DNA from: JAGVSR01 sp033765145
GTDB taxonomy: Bacteria > Pseudomonadota > Alphaproteobacteria > Rhizobiales > Hyphomicrobiaceae
Direction: 5' to 3'
Length of the DNA: 64,000 nucleotides
Assembly (NCBI GenBank): GCA_033765145.1
Contig: JANRIH010000053.1
Span: 62,001-126,000, forward strand
Below the pieces are notes generated by a model. It did not search any database. It was not told the origin of the DNA and saw only the letters and a program-made list of their open reading frames with translations. Position 1 is the first letter of the stretch. Each line of letters opens with the position of its first letter. This document shows positions 41,602 through 49,799 of this stretch, in pieces. A program made the translations under genes and the position numbers.

Positions 41602-43815
41602 ATGACCGCCGCCGCCCCTGCCGCCATCACGCCCGAGATCGTTGCCGAGCACGGACTTAAGCCGGACGAATATCAGCGGCTCCTCAAAATTCTCGGCCGC
41701 GAGCCGTCGATGACCGAGCTTGGCATCTTCTCGGTCATGTGGAGCGAACACTGCTCCTACAAATCCTCGCGCGTTTGGCTCCGCACGTTGCCGACCAAGG
41801 GGGCCAAGGTCATCCAGGGTCCTGGAGAGAACGCAGGCGTCGTGGATCTCGGCGACGGTGATTGCGCCGTCTTCAAGATGGAGAGCCATAACCACCCCTC
41901 CTACATCGAACCGTTCCAGGGTGCCGCGACCGGCGTAGGCGGCATCATGCGCGACGTCTTCACGATGGGTGCGCGCCCCGTCGCGAATCTCAACGCCCTT
42001 CGCTTCGGCGCGCCCGAACACCCGAAAACGCGCCACCTTGTCGATGGCGTCGTGGCCGGCATCTCGCACTACGGAAATTGCACCGGCGTCCCGACCATCG
42101 GCGGCGAGACCAATTTCGACGCGGGCTACAACAACAACATCCTCGTCAACGCCATGTGCGTCGGCCTCGCCCGGACGGACAAAATCTTCTACTCGGCTGC
42201 GAAAGGCGTCGGACTGCCGGTCGTCTACGTCGGCTCGAAGACAGGCCGCGACGGCATTCACGGCGCGACGATGGCCTCGGCCGAATTCGACGACAAAAGC
42301 GAGGAAAAACGTCCGACCGTGCAGGTCGGCGATCCCTTTACCGAAAAGCTCTTGATCGAGGCCTGCCTCGAACTGATGGCGACCGACATGATCATTGCCA
42401 TCCAGGACATGGGCGCTGCGGGTCTGACGTCCTCCACCTCGGAAATGGCCGACAAGGGCGGCGTCGGCATCGAACTCGTGCTCGATCACGTGCCCCAGCG
42501 CGAGACCGGCATGACCGCCTATGAGATGATGCTCTCCGAAAGCCAGGAGCGCATGCTCATGATCCTGAAGCCCGGCCGCGAAAGCGAAGCCGAAGCGATC
42601 TTCAGGAAATGGGGCCTCGATTTCGCGGTCATCGGCATCACGACCGACACCGGTCGAATGATCGTCAAGCATAAGGGTATCGTCGAAGCCGATCTCCCCG
42701 TGACCGTGCTCGCCAATTCCGCGCCTGTTTACGAGCGGCCGTGGTTCTATCCCGTGCCGCCCAAACCAATCCTGCCCGAATGGGTGCCGTCACCGAATAG
42801 CCATCTGAAAGCGCTCGCCGAGTTGCTCGCGTCTCCCGCCCTCGCCTCGCGCCGCTGGATCTGGCAGCAGTACGATCACATGGTCATGGGCGACACCGTC
42901 GGCCGTCCGGGCGGAGACGCCGGCGTCGTCCGCGTCCATGGCACTCAGAAGGCCATCGCGGCCACGTGCGATGTCACACCCCGCTACGTCGCCGCCGACC
43001 CTGACATGGGCACGCGCCAGGCTGTCGCCGAAACGTGGCGCAATCTCTGCGCGGTCGGCGCCGATCCCATCGCCATCACCGACAATATGAACTTCGCGAA
43101 CCCCGAGCGGCCCGAGATCATGGGCCAGTTCGCCGCGAGCGTCCGGGGCATGGCTGAAGCGTGCCGCGTGCTCGACTATCCCGTCGTCTCGGGCAACGTC
43201 TCACTCTACAACGAGACGAACGGCGTCGGCATCCCGCCGACACCCGCGATCGGCGGCGTCGGTCTCGTGCCCGACGTGGCGCATCTGGCCGATATCGCGT
43301 TGAAGCGCGACGGCGACCTTCTGATCGTGATCGGCCGCGAACGCGGCTGGCTCGGCCAGTCGCTCTATCAGAAGCACGCAACCGGCACATTCGACGGCGC
43401 GCCGCCGCCCGTCGATCTCGCGGACGAACTGAAGGCGGGGCGCCTCGTGCGCGCGCTCATCCGCGAGGACAAAGTTTCGGCCGTGCACGACTGCGCCGAC
43501 GGCGGGCTTCTGGTCGCGGTCGCGGAAATGGCGCTCGCTGGAAACCTCGGCACGGACCTCTATGCCTACGAGGGCCGGCTTCCCGCCCACGCGGCATGGT
43601 TCGGCGAGGATCAGGGCCGCTATGTCGTATCCGTCGCGCCGGGCATCGCCGAAGAAGTCCTCGAACGCGCGCGACTCCTAGCGTTGCCAGCCCGCATCAT
43701 CGGCAAGGTCGGCGGCGATGTTCTGGCATTGAAAGGCGACGAAGACCCCTACCCGCTGGCCAAGCTCCGCGACCTCAACGAGGCTTGGCTGCCGGGTTAC
43801 ATGGCGGGACATTGA
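41602..43815 (+). CDS. purL: FGAM synthase large subunit PurL
   Basis: ATP-dependent formation of formylglycinamidine ribonucleotide. 737 residues, the small-PurL type that works with PurS and PurQ. Motifs: MWSEHCSYKSSR, GPGENAGVVDLGDG, KMESHNHPSYIEPFQGAATG, GGETNFDAGYNNNILV and, in the second half, PVVSGNVSLYNET and VHDCADGGLLVAVAE. Start ATG 41602 is at the family position but has no clear ribosome site; it lies in the second copy of a 15-base repeat. Confidence 0.98.
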   Translation: MTAAAPAAITPEIVAEHGLKPDEYQRLLKILGREPSMTELGIFSVMWSEHCSYKSSRVWLRTLPTKGAKVIQGPGENAGVVDLGDGDCAVFKMESHNHPSYIEPFQGAATGVGGIMRDVFTMGARPVANLNALRFGAPEHPKTRHLVDGVVAGISHYGNCTGVPTIGGETNFDAGYNNNILVNAMCVGLARTDKIFYSAAKGVGLPVVYVGSKTGRDGIHGATMASAEFDDKSEEKRPTVQVGDPFTEKLLIEACLELMATDMIIAIQDMGAAGLTSSTSEMADKGGVGIELVLDHVPQRETGMTAYEMMLSESQERMLMILKPGRESEAEAIFRKWGLDFAVIGITTDTGRMIVKHKGIVEADLPVTVLANSAPVYERPWFYPVPPKPILPEWVPSPNSHLKALAELLASPALASRRWIWQQYDHMVMGDTVGRPGGDAGVVRVHGTQKAIAATCDVTPRYVAADPDMGTRQAVAETWRNLCAVGADPIAITDNMNFANPERPEIMGQFAASVRGMAEACRVLDYPVVSGNVSLYNETNGVGIPPTPAIGGVGLVPDVAHLADIALKRDGDLLIVIGRERGWLGQSLYQKHATGTFDGAPPPVDLADELKAGRLVRALIREDKVSAVHDCADGGLLVAVAEMALAGNLGTDLYAYEGRLPAHAAWFGEDQGRYVVSVAPGIAEEVLERARLLALPARIIGKVGGDVLALKGDEDPYPLAKLRDLNEAWLPGYMAGH

Positions 43816-43872
43816 ACGACCGCGCGTGTCAGCCCGCGGCTCTGGCGCGGAGACTTTCGTACGCGTCGAAGC

Positions 43873-43995
43873 TCAGCCCGCCTTCTTGGCGTTGCGCTCT
43901 TTCTTGGCGATCTTGGCGAGACGCTTGGCGGCGTTCTCTGCCTTCCGCTGGCGCGACTGGATCTTACGGCGGCGAGAGTTGGACATGGTCGGCAT
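43873..43995 (-). CDS. Small highly basic protein (40 aa)
   Basis: Reads MPTMSNSRRRKIQSRQRKAE and continues with a Lys/Ala/Arg-rich helix ending ERNAKKAG. AGGGG lies before the first ATG; a second ATG three codons in is possible. It is lysine- and arginine-rich like ribosome- or nucleic-acid-associated small proteins, and similar short frames occur in related bacteria as far as I recall. Codon ends are mostly G or C, supporting coding. Function unknown. Confidence 0.6.
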   Translation of the reverse strand: MPTMSNSRRRKIQSRQRKAENAAKRLAKIAKKERNAKKAG

Positions 43996-44155
43996 GGTCA
44001 GGGCACCCCTTTTGACTGATGGGGCGTTCTACGTCGAAATGGCGCGCTGTCAATCGTCTGAGTGCCTGATATCTCTCACATTGTCTGTCCAGCGATACCA
44101 ACCGAGCGTGGCCCGCCGCACCAGGACCGCCACAATCGCAACCTAGACGCGCCCT

Positions 44156-45244
44156 ATGAGCGATGCGATTCCCGCAGCCCAGCAGACAATCGCATTCCTC
44201 GATCTTGAGCGTGCGCGTCTGGCGCGTCTCACCGAGGACCGCCGCTTCGTCGTCTGGCTCGCGCTGACGTTGCTCATCCACGCGATCCTGCTTGTCGGTT
44301 TCAATTCCGCGGAGCCGCGACGCTTGGGCAGTCCCGGCGGTTCGGACGACGCGATCAGCGTCTCGCTCGTGTCGAGCGCGGAGCTTGACGGCCGCGCGAC
44401 GGTCGATGATGCAGCTGCTGGCCAACCCGCGCCGCTGGCGCCACCGCCCACGCCGACGGCTGAAACATCACCGGCCGAGCCAACCCCGCCCTCCGAAACG
44501 CCGGCCGATCAGAAGCCCGCCGAAGCGACGGCCGAACCCGTCCCGCCACCGCTCGACGCCCTGAAACCGACGGAGGCGCCACCCGAAGTCGCCACAACCG
44601 AGGCCAAGTCCGAGCCAGCAGAGGAGAAGGCAGCAGACAAGGCTTCGGAAAAAATCCTGGAACCCACGCCTGAAATGCTGGCCCTGCCCGATCCCGCGGA
44701 CCTCGCCGCACCAAAGGCGAGCGAGGCGAAGAACAACCGCGAGAAGACCGAAGAGAGCGAGGCTCGCAAGGCGTCGGAAGCCAAAAGTGACGAACCCGCG
44801 GAGCGCAAAGCCGCCGAGGACAAGCCGCAGCCGAAAGATGAGCCCAAAGAAAAGAAGAAGGCGGAGCCTCAGCAACAGAAGACCGCCAAACTCGACCTGA
44901 CACCGCCCGCGATCTTCCAGGCTCCCGTCGGTGGCGGCGGCGCGGGTGTACAGCGACCAGCTGGCATCACGCGCTCGGGCGAGAACGACGACTTCGCGCG
45001 TGGCGTCATTCGCGCCCTGCAACGAACAATGCCGCAACTTTCGAACACACGCGGCCGCGTGACGGTCAGGATCACGATCGACATGAACGGCAATCTCGCC
45101 AACACCGAGGTTCTGAAGCCCTCGCTCGTCGACGGTCTGGATCAGAGCGTCATATTCGCCACGCGACAGTCGAGCTTCCCGTTCCCGCCCGCGAACGCGA
45201 AGCCCGTCGATCTCGTCTTCATCGTGACCTATATTTACAGATGA
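44156..45244 (+). CDS. TonB-family energy transducer
   Basis: 362 residues. One N-terminal membrane helix (VVWLALTLLIHAILLVGFNS, about residues 31-50), a long periplasmic linker from about 70 to 265 made of Pro, Ala, Glu and Lys, and a C-terminal TonB_C-like domain (GRVTVRITIDMNGNLANTEV, FPFPPANAKPVDLVFIVTY). Such proteins carry proton-motive energy from ExbBD to outer-membrane receptors. No exbBD or receptor gene adjoins. A TolA-like role is an alternative. Convergent with the hydrolase at 45248. Confidence 0.82.
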   Translation: MSDAIPAAQQTIAFLDLERARLARLTEDRRFVVWLALTLLIHAILLVGFNSAEPRRLGSPGGSDDAISVSLVSSAELDGRATVDDAAAGQPAPLAPPPTPTAETSPAEPTPPSETPADQKPAEATAEPVPPPLDALKPTEAPPEVATTEAKSEPAEEKAADKASEKILEPTPEMLALPDPADLAAPKASEAKNNREKTEESEARKASEAKSDEPAERKAAEDKPQPKDEPKEKKKAEPQQQKTAKLDLTPPAIFQAPVGGGGAGVQRPAGITRSGENDDFARGVIRALQRTMPQLSNTRGRVTVRITIDMNGNLANTEVLKPSLVDGLDQSVIFATRQSSFPFPPANAKPVDLVFIVTYIYR

Positions 45245-45247
45245 CGA

Positions 45248-46297
45248 TCACGACGGCGGCGGCACCGTCACCCGGGCCAGGAACCCAAACGTCCGATCGA
45301 GGGCCTCACGGCCCGCCGCAGTACCGAGATCAAACTGATACTCGTGCGCGAGCGGCGGATGATGGTCGGCCGCAAAGAATAAGCTGTCGACATCGACGCC
45401 CAGCGCCCGCGCCTTGTCTGCGAGTGCCATGGAATGGGGTGCCAGGCCATCCGCGTTTCCGACCGAGATGAACATCGGCGGAAAACCCGTGCCGACATTG
45501 CGCACGATCGACATCTCATGCAGTCGCGGATCGCGCTGGAAGTCCTTGCGCCCGAAATAGGCCCAACCTGTCGCCTGGAGGAATCCCCCCGCCGCTCCAT
45601 GCATCTTGATATTTTCGGGATCGTGAAAGCCGCAGTGCAGGACGACACCCTTCAGTGCCTCGCGAGACAATTGCGGCACGATACCGACCCGGGCGGCATA
45701 GGCAGCGTCCGAAATGACGAGGGCCACCTGCGCGGCGATCTGGGCGCCGGCACTGTCCCCCGCTAGCACGATGCGTGAAGGGTCCGCGCGCAAGGCGTCA
45801 GCATTGCTGACGACATAAGCCAGCGCCTCGTTCACTTGGCGGACGGGTGTCGGATATTGAGACCCGGGCGCGATGTCATAACCGACGCCGACCACCGTGT
45901 ATCCCTTGGAGGCGAGTATACGCAGATAGTTCGACACTTGTGCCTTGTCGCCGGAAATGAAGCCTCCGCCGTGCACCCAGACGATCGTCGGCAAGCAGGT
46001 GACGGACGTGCAGGCCGCCGGAGGATGATAGACGTCGAGACGGGTCCGCGGGCTATCGGCAGAGTAGGCAATATCTCGCATTTCTTTGATGCCCGGCGGC
46101 ACATGCGCCGCGAGAGCTTCGTTCATCGCGACCCCGCCGCGATCCATAAGCGTGCGGAAGAAGAGCGCTGAAGGCCAAGGGGAAATGAGGTGGAGCAAGC
46201 CGACCGCCGCAACGGCGACGATTATGCAACCCGCGATCCAGGAAACAGATCCTTTCACCATATCGAGGCGACTCAACATATCCCGCGAGAACATCAC
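45248..46297 (-). CDS. Membrane-anchored alpha/beta hydrolase, HSL-like esterase
   Basis: 349 residues. An N-terminal hydrophobic helix (WIAGCIIVAVAAVGLLHLIS) anchors or exports it. The oxyanion motif IVWVHGGGFISGDK and the nucleophile VLAGDSAGAQIA are those of the hormone-sensitive-lipase family; the acid is in SVGNADGLAP and the histidine in ADHHPPLAHEY. Likely a carboxylesterase acting on a periplasmic or membrane substrate. Two ATG codons near the start (46297, 46294) are alternatives. Confidence 0.87.
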   Translation of the reverse strand: MMFSRDMLSRLDMVKGSVSWIAGCIIVAVAAVGLLHLISPWPSALFFRTLMDRGGVAMNEALAAHVPPGIKEMRDIAYSADSPRTRLDVYHPPAACTSVTCLPTIVWVHGGGFISGDKAQVSNYLRILASKGYTVVGVGYDIAPGSQYPTPVRQVNEALAYVVSNADALRADPSRIVLAGDSAGAQIAAQVALVISDAAYAARVGIVPQLSREALKGVVLHCGFHDPENIKMHGAAGGFLQATGWAYFGRKDFQRDPRLHEMSIVRNVGTGFPPMFISVGNADGLAPHSMALADKARALGVDVDSLFFAADHHPPLAHEYQFDLGTAAGREALDRTFGFLARVTVPPPS

Positions 46298-46379
46298 CAG
46301 TCGACACTAGCCACCGATTGAACTACAGCCAATCGGCTTTCGCATAGCCGTCGTGCCAAGCGTCATTGAGGAGGAAAAA

Positions 46380-46841
46380 ATGCCGAAAACGATCGCGCCA
46401 CCACGCACGGCTTGGCTCGCGATTTTCCTTGTCCTCGGCGCCATGGTGCTCGATTGCTCCGCCCCGACACACGCCGAACCCACGGGAGAACCCATGACAA
46501 CGGCCTCAGGACTGCAGATCATCGACACCACGGTCGGGACCGGCGCCGCGCCGACGACCGGGCAGAATTGCGTGATGCACTATACGGGCTGGCTCTATCA
46601 GGACGGCAAGAAGGGCGCGAAGTTCGATTCCTCCCACGACCACGGCGAACCCTTCGAGTTTTCTCTGGGTCTCGGAGAGGTCATCAAGGGCTGGGACGAA
46701 GGCGTCGCCTCGATGAAGGTCGGCGGCAAACGCACGCTCATCATCCCTCCCCAATTGGGCTATGGAGCGCGTGGTGCCGGCGGCGTCATCCCGCCGAACG
46801 CGACGCTGATCTTCGACGTCGAGCTTCTGGACGTGAAGTGA
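46380..46841 (+). CDS. FKBP-type peptidyl-prolyl isomerase, exported
   Basis: 153 residues. A signal sequence (TAWLAIFLVLGAMVLDCSAP, possibly a lipoprotein because a Cys follows the hydrophobic core) precedes one FKBP domain: VMHYTGWLYQDGKKGAKFDS, GLGEVIKGWDEGVASMKVGG, and LIIPPQLGYGARG with VIPPNATLIFDVELLDV. All main active-site residues are present. ATG 46380 follows GGAGGAAAAA. Acts as a proline isomerase and folding helper outside the cytoplasm. Confidence 0.93.
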   Translation: MPKTIAPPRTAWLAIFLVLGAMVLDCSAPTHAEPTGEPMTTASGLQIIDTTVGTGAAPTTGQNCVMHYTGWLYQDGKKGAKFDSSHDHGEPFEFSLGLGEVIKGWDEGVASMKVGGKRTLIIPPQLGYGARGAGGVIPPNATLIFDVELLDVK

Positions 46842-46864
46842 AGCGACCCTCGCGTCGTGCCACG

Positions 46865-47725
46865 TCATTGCGCGAGCGTCGCGGCCGCCGTCATAGCGAC
46901 GTCTCCATCAGGCCCCTCTGCCCAGAGATCGACGCGGTCGTCGGCGACGACCGCTCCGGCGAGCGTAACCTCCTGCCCTGCAAACAGCGCCCGCTCGGCG
47001 CGACAACTGAAGTGCGTGACACGCGCCTCGGGACGCGCGCGCGTCAAGAGATCGAGCAGCAGGATCGCAGTCAGCGTACCATGCACGACGAGCGCGGGAT
47101 AACCTTCCCGCTCGCGCGCATAGGGGAGGTCGTAGTGAATACGGTGCGCGTTGTGTGTCGCGGCGGAGAACTGGAACAGCAGGACTTCGTCGATCGACAC
47201 GACGCGCGTCCAGTCCGGCGACCTTGAACGCTGCCTGGCGTTCGCAGGCGCCTTGTAGACGGACGGCGGCCGGAACACGAGCGTCTGCCGTTCGACGAGG
47301 CACGGCCCGTCCGGCCCCACGATTCGATGTTCCACGACGGCAATCTTGAGGGAACCCGAGCGCGCCTTCTTTTCGTCGAGCGCCACGACGCGCGAGTTCC
47401 GCTCATACGCCACCCCGAACCGGAGCGGCACCTCGAATGCAATGTCCGTCCCGGCCCACATACGCGCGCGACCGTCTAAGCGCGGCAGAAGTCCATCCGC
47501 GCCGCCGCGGCCATCCGGCCCGAGCTCGCGCGCCCGGATGACCGCCTGCCCGTAGAGCCAGTGCCATGCCGCAGGAAGCGGCTCACATAACCGGAACGTG
47601 CCGTTGTCCAGGTCGAGCGCGGCCGCCATGCGCGCCGCCGGACCCGGATCGAGTTGGAATGCCGACGTCACCGTATACAGGGGATCGAACGAAAGGCCCG
47701 GTCCAGCGGCCTCGAAATCGGTCAA
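46865..47725 (-). CDS. MaoC/HTD2-type hydratase (FAS1-like dehydratase family)
   Basis: 286 residues with two hotdog-fold halves. The N-terminal half includes GRARMWAGTDIAFEVPLRFG; the C-terminal half has the hydratase-like LFQFSAATHNAHRIHYDLPY then AREREGYPALVVHG. This arrangement matches the mesaconyl-C4-CoA hydratase / HTD2 group that acts on acyl-CoA thioesters. The exact substrate is not evident, and no CoA-pathway neighbours are present. Starts at ATG 47725, divergent from bolA. Confidence 0.8.
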   Translation of the reverse strand: MTDFEAAGPGLSFDPLYTVTSAFQLDPGPAARMAAALDLDNGTFRLCEPLPAAWHWLYGQAVIRARELGPDGRGGADGLLPRLDGRARMWAGTDIAFEVPLRFGVAYERNSRVVALDEKKARSGSLKIAVVEHRIVGPDGPCLVERQTLVFRPPSVYKAPANARQRSRSPDWTRVVSIDEVLLFQFSAATHNAHRIHYDLPYAREREGYPALVVHGTLTAILLLDLLTRARPEARVTHFSCRAERALFAGQEVTLAGAVVADDRVDLWAEGPDGDVAMTAAATLAQ

Positions 47726-47839
47726 TCCAGTTCTCCAATCGTTCCATCAATCGTGCGATGGCGCCAATCCGCCTGTTGACGCCCGCGCCGAACCCGCTAC
47801 CGCAGGAAGCCGACACCATTTCTCGAAGAGAACCGCACC

Positions 47840-48076
47840 ATGCCGATGTCTGCCACCGAAATCGAGAGTATGATCAAAGCCAAGATCCCGGACGCCGTCG
47901 TCACCCTGACCGATCTCGCGGGCGATAACGACCACTGGGCGGCGCTCGTCGTTTCCCCCACGTTCAAGGGAATGCCGCGTGTGCGCCAGCATCAGCTGGT
48001 CTACGACGCGCTAGGCGGGCGCATGGGCGGCGTCCTCCATGCCCTGCAACTGACCACTGCCGTTCCGTCGGATTGA
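47840..48076 (+). CDS. bolA: BolA family protein
   Basis: 78-residue BolA-like protein. VTLTDLAGDNDHWAALVVSP and the following FKGMPRVRQHQLVYDALGGR, with the conserved His, define the family. It normally forms a Fe-S-bridged complex with a monothiol glutaredoxin, and the gene next door (grxD) encodes one, with a 75-base gap. AGAGAACC precedes ATG 47840. Confidence 0.95.
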   Translation: MPMSATEIESMIKAKIPDAVVTLTDLAGDNDHWAALVVSPTFKGMPRVRQHQLVYDALGGRMGGVLHALQLTTAVPSD

Positions 48077-48151
48077 CAAGAACGCAGACCCGATCCCATG
48101 TACCTGCAAAATCTCGTCGCAAGGCGGCGAGCGAACGAGGAGCACCCGACA

Positions 48152-48496
48152 ATGGCCGAACCCGACGTCCAAGCCTGGATCAAAGAGACGATCGACGCCA
48201 ACGACGTCGTGCTTTTCATGAAGGGAACCTCGAAGTTCCCTCAATGCGGGTTTTCCGCGACTGCCGCCAAAATTCTCCAGCACCTAGGCGTGCCGTTCAA
48301 GGACGTCAACGTGCTCGAAAATATGGAAGTCCGCGAGGGCATAAAGGCGTACTCGAATTGGCCGACGATCCCCCAGCTCTACGTCAAGGGCGAGTTCATC
48401 GGCGGCTGCGATATCATGCGCGAGATGTTCGAGGCGGGCGAGTTGCATGACCTCATCTGCGAGAAGGGCATCCCCCACCAGCACCACCACGGCTGA
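48152..48496 (+). CDS. grxD: Monothiol glutaredoxin GrxD (Grx4 type)
   Basis: 114 residues. The monothiol active site is FMKGTSKFPQCGFSATA (CGFS), followed by NWPTIPQLYVKGEFIGGCDI. It carries and transfers 2Fe-2S clusters with BolA. ATG 48152 is preceded by GAGGAG. The C-terminus PHQHHHG is His-rich, a feature seen in other alphaproteobacterial GrxD proteins. Forms a likely unit with bolA and is followed by a hairpin at 48531. Confidence 0.97.
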   Translation: MAEPDVQAWIKETIDANDVVLFMKGTSKFPQCGFSATAAKILQHLGVPFKDVNVLENMEVREGIKAYSNWPTIPQLYVKGEFIGGCDIMREMFEAGELHDLICEKGIPHQHHHG

Positions 48497-48530
48497 CGCG
48501 GGCGCCCCGTCACTTCTGACGCCACCGAAC

Positions 48531-48553
48531 GGCCCCGGGTCTCGCCCGGGGCC
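48531..48553 (+). terminator. GC-rich hairpin after grxD
   Basis: A perfect 9-bp stem (GGCCCCGGG / CCCGGGGCC, loop TCTCG) lies 35 bases after the grxD stop, followed by TAAGTTT. A weak U-tract, but the position fits a terminator. Confidence 0.6.
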
Positions 48554-48661
48554 TAAGTTTCGCCGTAACCCCTTCCTGTTATGCTCGTCCCTTCGCGTCT
48601 TTCGAGAACGCCGCGAAGTGTGCCCGGGGCGCCGGGTCCACCGACCTCAAGGACAGCAGTG

Positions 48662-49792
48662 ATGAAGCTCGGGGGACGGCGATTTCTGTTGAGCATGGCG
48701 ATCATCGGCGCCGCCGTATGCCTCGCCCTCGGCATCTCGCTCCCAATCATCAAGCTAACAAACTACGTCTTCTGGACGACCGAGCATTCCCTTCTTTCGA
48801 CCGTTCAGGTTCTTCTCGACGACGGCCAGTTGTTCCTGGGCCTCACCGTCTTCATCTTCTCGATCCTCCTCCCGATCCTGAAGCTTCTCTATCTGCTTCT
48901 CGTCTCAACGCTGCCCGCCAGCGAACTCGCCCGCCAGAGCCGCCAGCTCTCCGCCCTCGAATGGCTCGGGAAATGGTCCATGCACGATGTCCTCGTGTTG
49001 GCCCTGACGATCTTCTTCATCAAGGCGCAGGGCATCTACGACGCGACGAGCCTGACAGGGGTCTATTTCTTTACTGCCGCCGTCGTGCTGATGATCCTCT
49101 CCTACGCCTGGCTCCGGAACGAGGGTCTTGCGTCGACGCCCGAGCCCATGCCCGCAACACCCGTCCGCGGCTCGGCGATCCGCAACTTCGTGCTCTCGTT
49201 CCTGATCATCGCAGCAACAGTGGCATTCGCACTCGGCATCATCATGCCGGCCATTCGCTTCACGACGGTCTATGTCTGGTCGAATGAGCACTCGATCGGC
49301 ACGATCATCTGGGCGCTCTTCGAGACCGAGGAATACTTCCTCGGCGTCGTGCTGCTCCTCTTCTCGATCGTGTTCCCGTTCCTGAAGCTCTTCTACCTGC
49401 TGACGCTCGTGACTTCGCCAGACATTCCCTATGAGTTCCGTAAGCGTTCGATCGCAACCATGGAATGGCTCGGCCGGTACTCCATGACCGACGTCATGGT
49501 GCTGGCGCTCATGATCTTCTACGTGAATTCATCCGGCTACACCGAAGCAATCGTGCTCCCCGGCGCCTACTTCTTCGCCGCGAGCGCCATGATCACGATG
49601 CTCGCCTACGGTTGGGCGAACACCGTAGCGCCGAAACGAGCCGGTCCGCAGCTCGTTCCACTGGGGGACAGTGCAGCTGCCAGCGCCGGGCAAAGGCCAG
49701 AGCCCCACCCAGTACCGCGCCCAATGGGCGAGACCGTCGCGCTCCCGACCAATCCCGCACGGCGCCTTCGCCGGGACCCCGAGCTCCGATGA
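48662..49792 (+). CDS. Two-domain PqiA-like membrane protein
   Basis: 376 residues made of two repeats, each with a PqiA-like arrangement: ALGISLPIIKL ... QLFLGLTVFIFSILLPILKL in the first and ALGIIMPAIRF ... EEYFLGVVLLLFSIVFPFLK in the second. Each repeat then has EWLGKWSMHDVLVLAL / EWLGRYSMTDVMVLAL. E. coli PqiA is also two-domain but carries CxxC zinc cysteines before each half; none are seen here. The C-terminal 60 residues are hydrophilic and Pro-rich. PqiA works with MCE proteins in lipid traffic; no MCE gene adjoins. Confidence 0.85.
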   Translation: MKLGGRRFLLSMAIIGAAVCLALGISLPIIKLTNYVFWTTEHSLLSTVQVLLDDGQLFLGLTVFIFSILLPILKLLYLLLVSTLPASELARQSRQLSALEWLGKWSMHDVLVLALTIFFIKAQGIYDATSLTGVYFFTAAVVLMILSYAWLRNEGLASTPEPMPATPVRGSAIRNFVLSFLIIAATVAFALGIIMPAIRFTTVYVWSNEHSIGTIIWALFETEEYFLGVVLLLFSIVFPFLKLFYLLTLVTSPDIPYEFRKRSIATMEWLGRYSMTDVMVLALMIFYVNSSGYTEAIVLPGAYFFAASAMITMLAYGWANTVAPKRAGPQLVPLGDSAAASAGQRPEPHPVPRPMGETVALPTNPARRLRRDPELR

Positions 49793-49799
49793 TGCCGCG

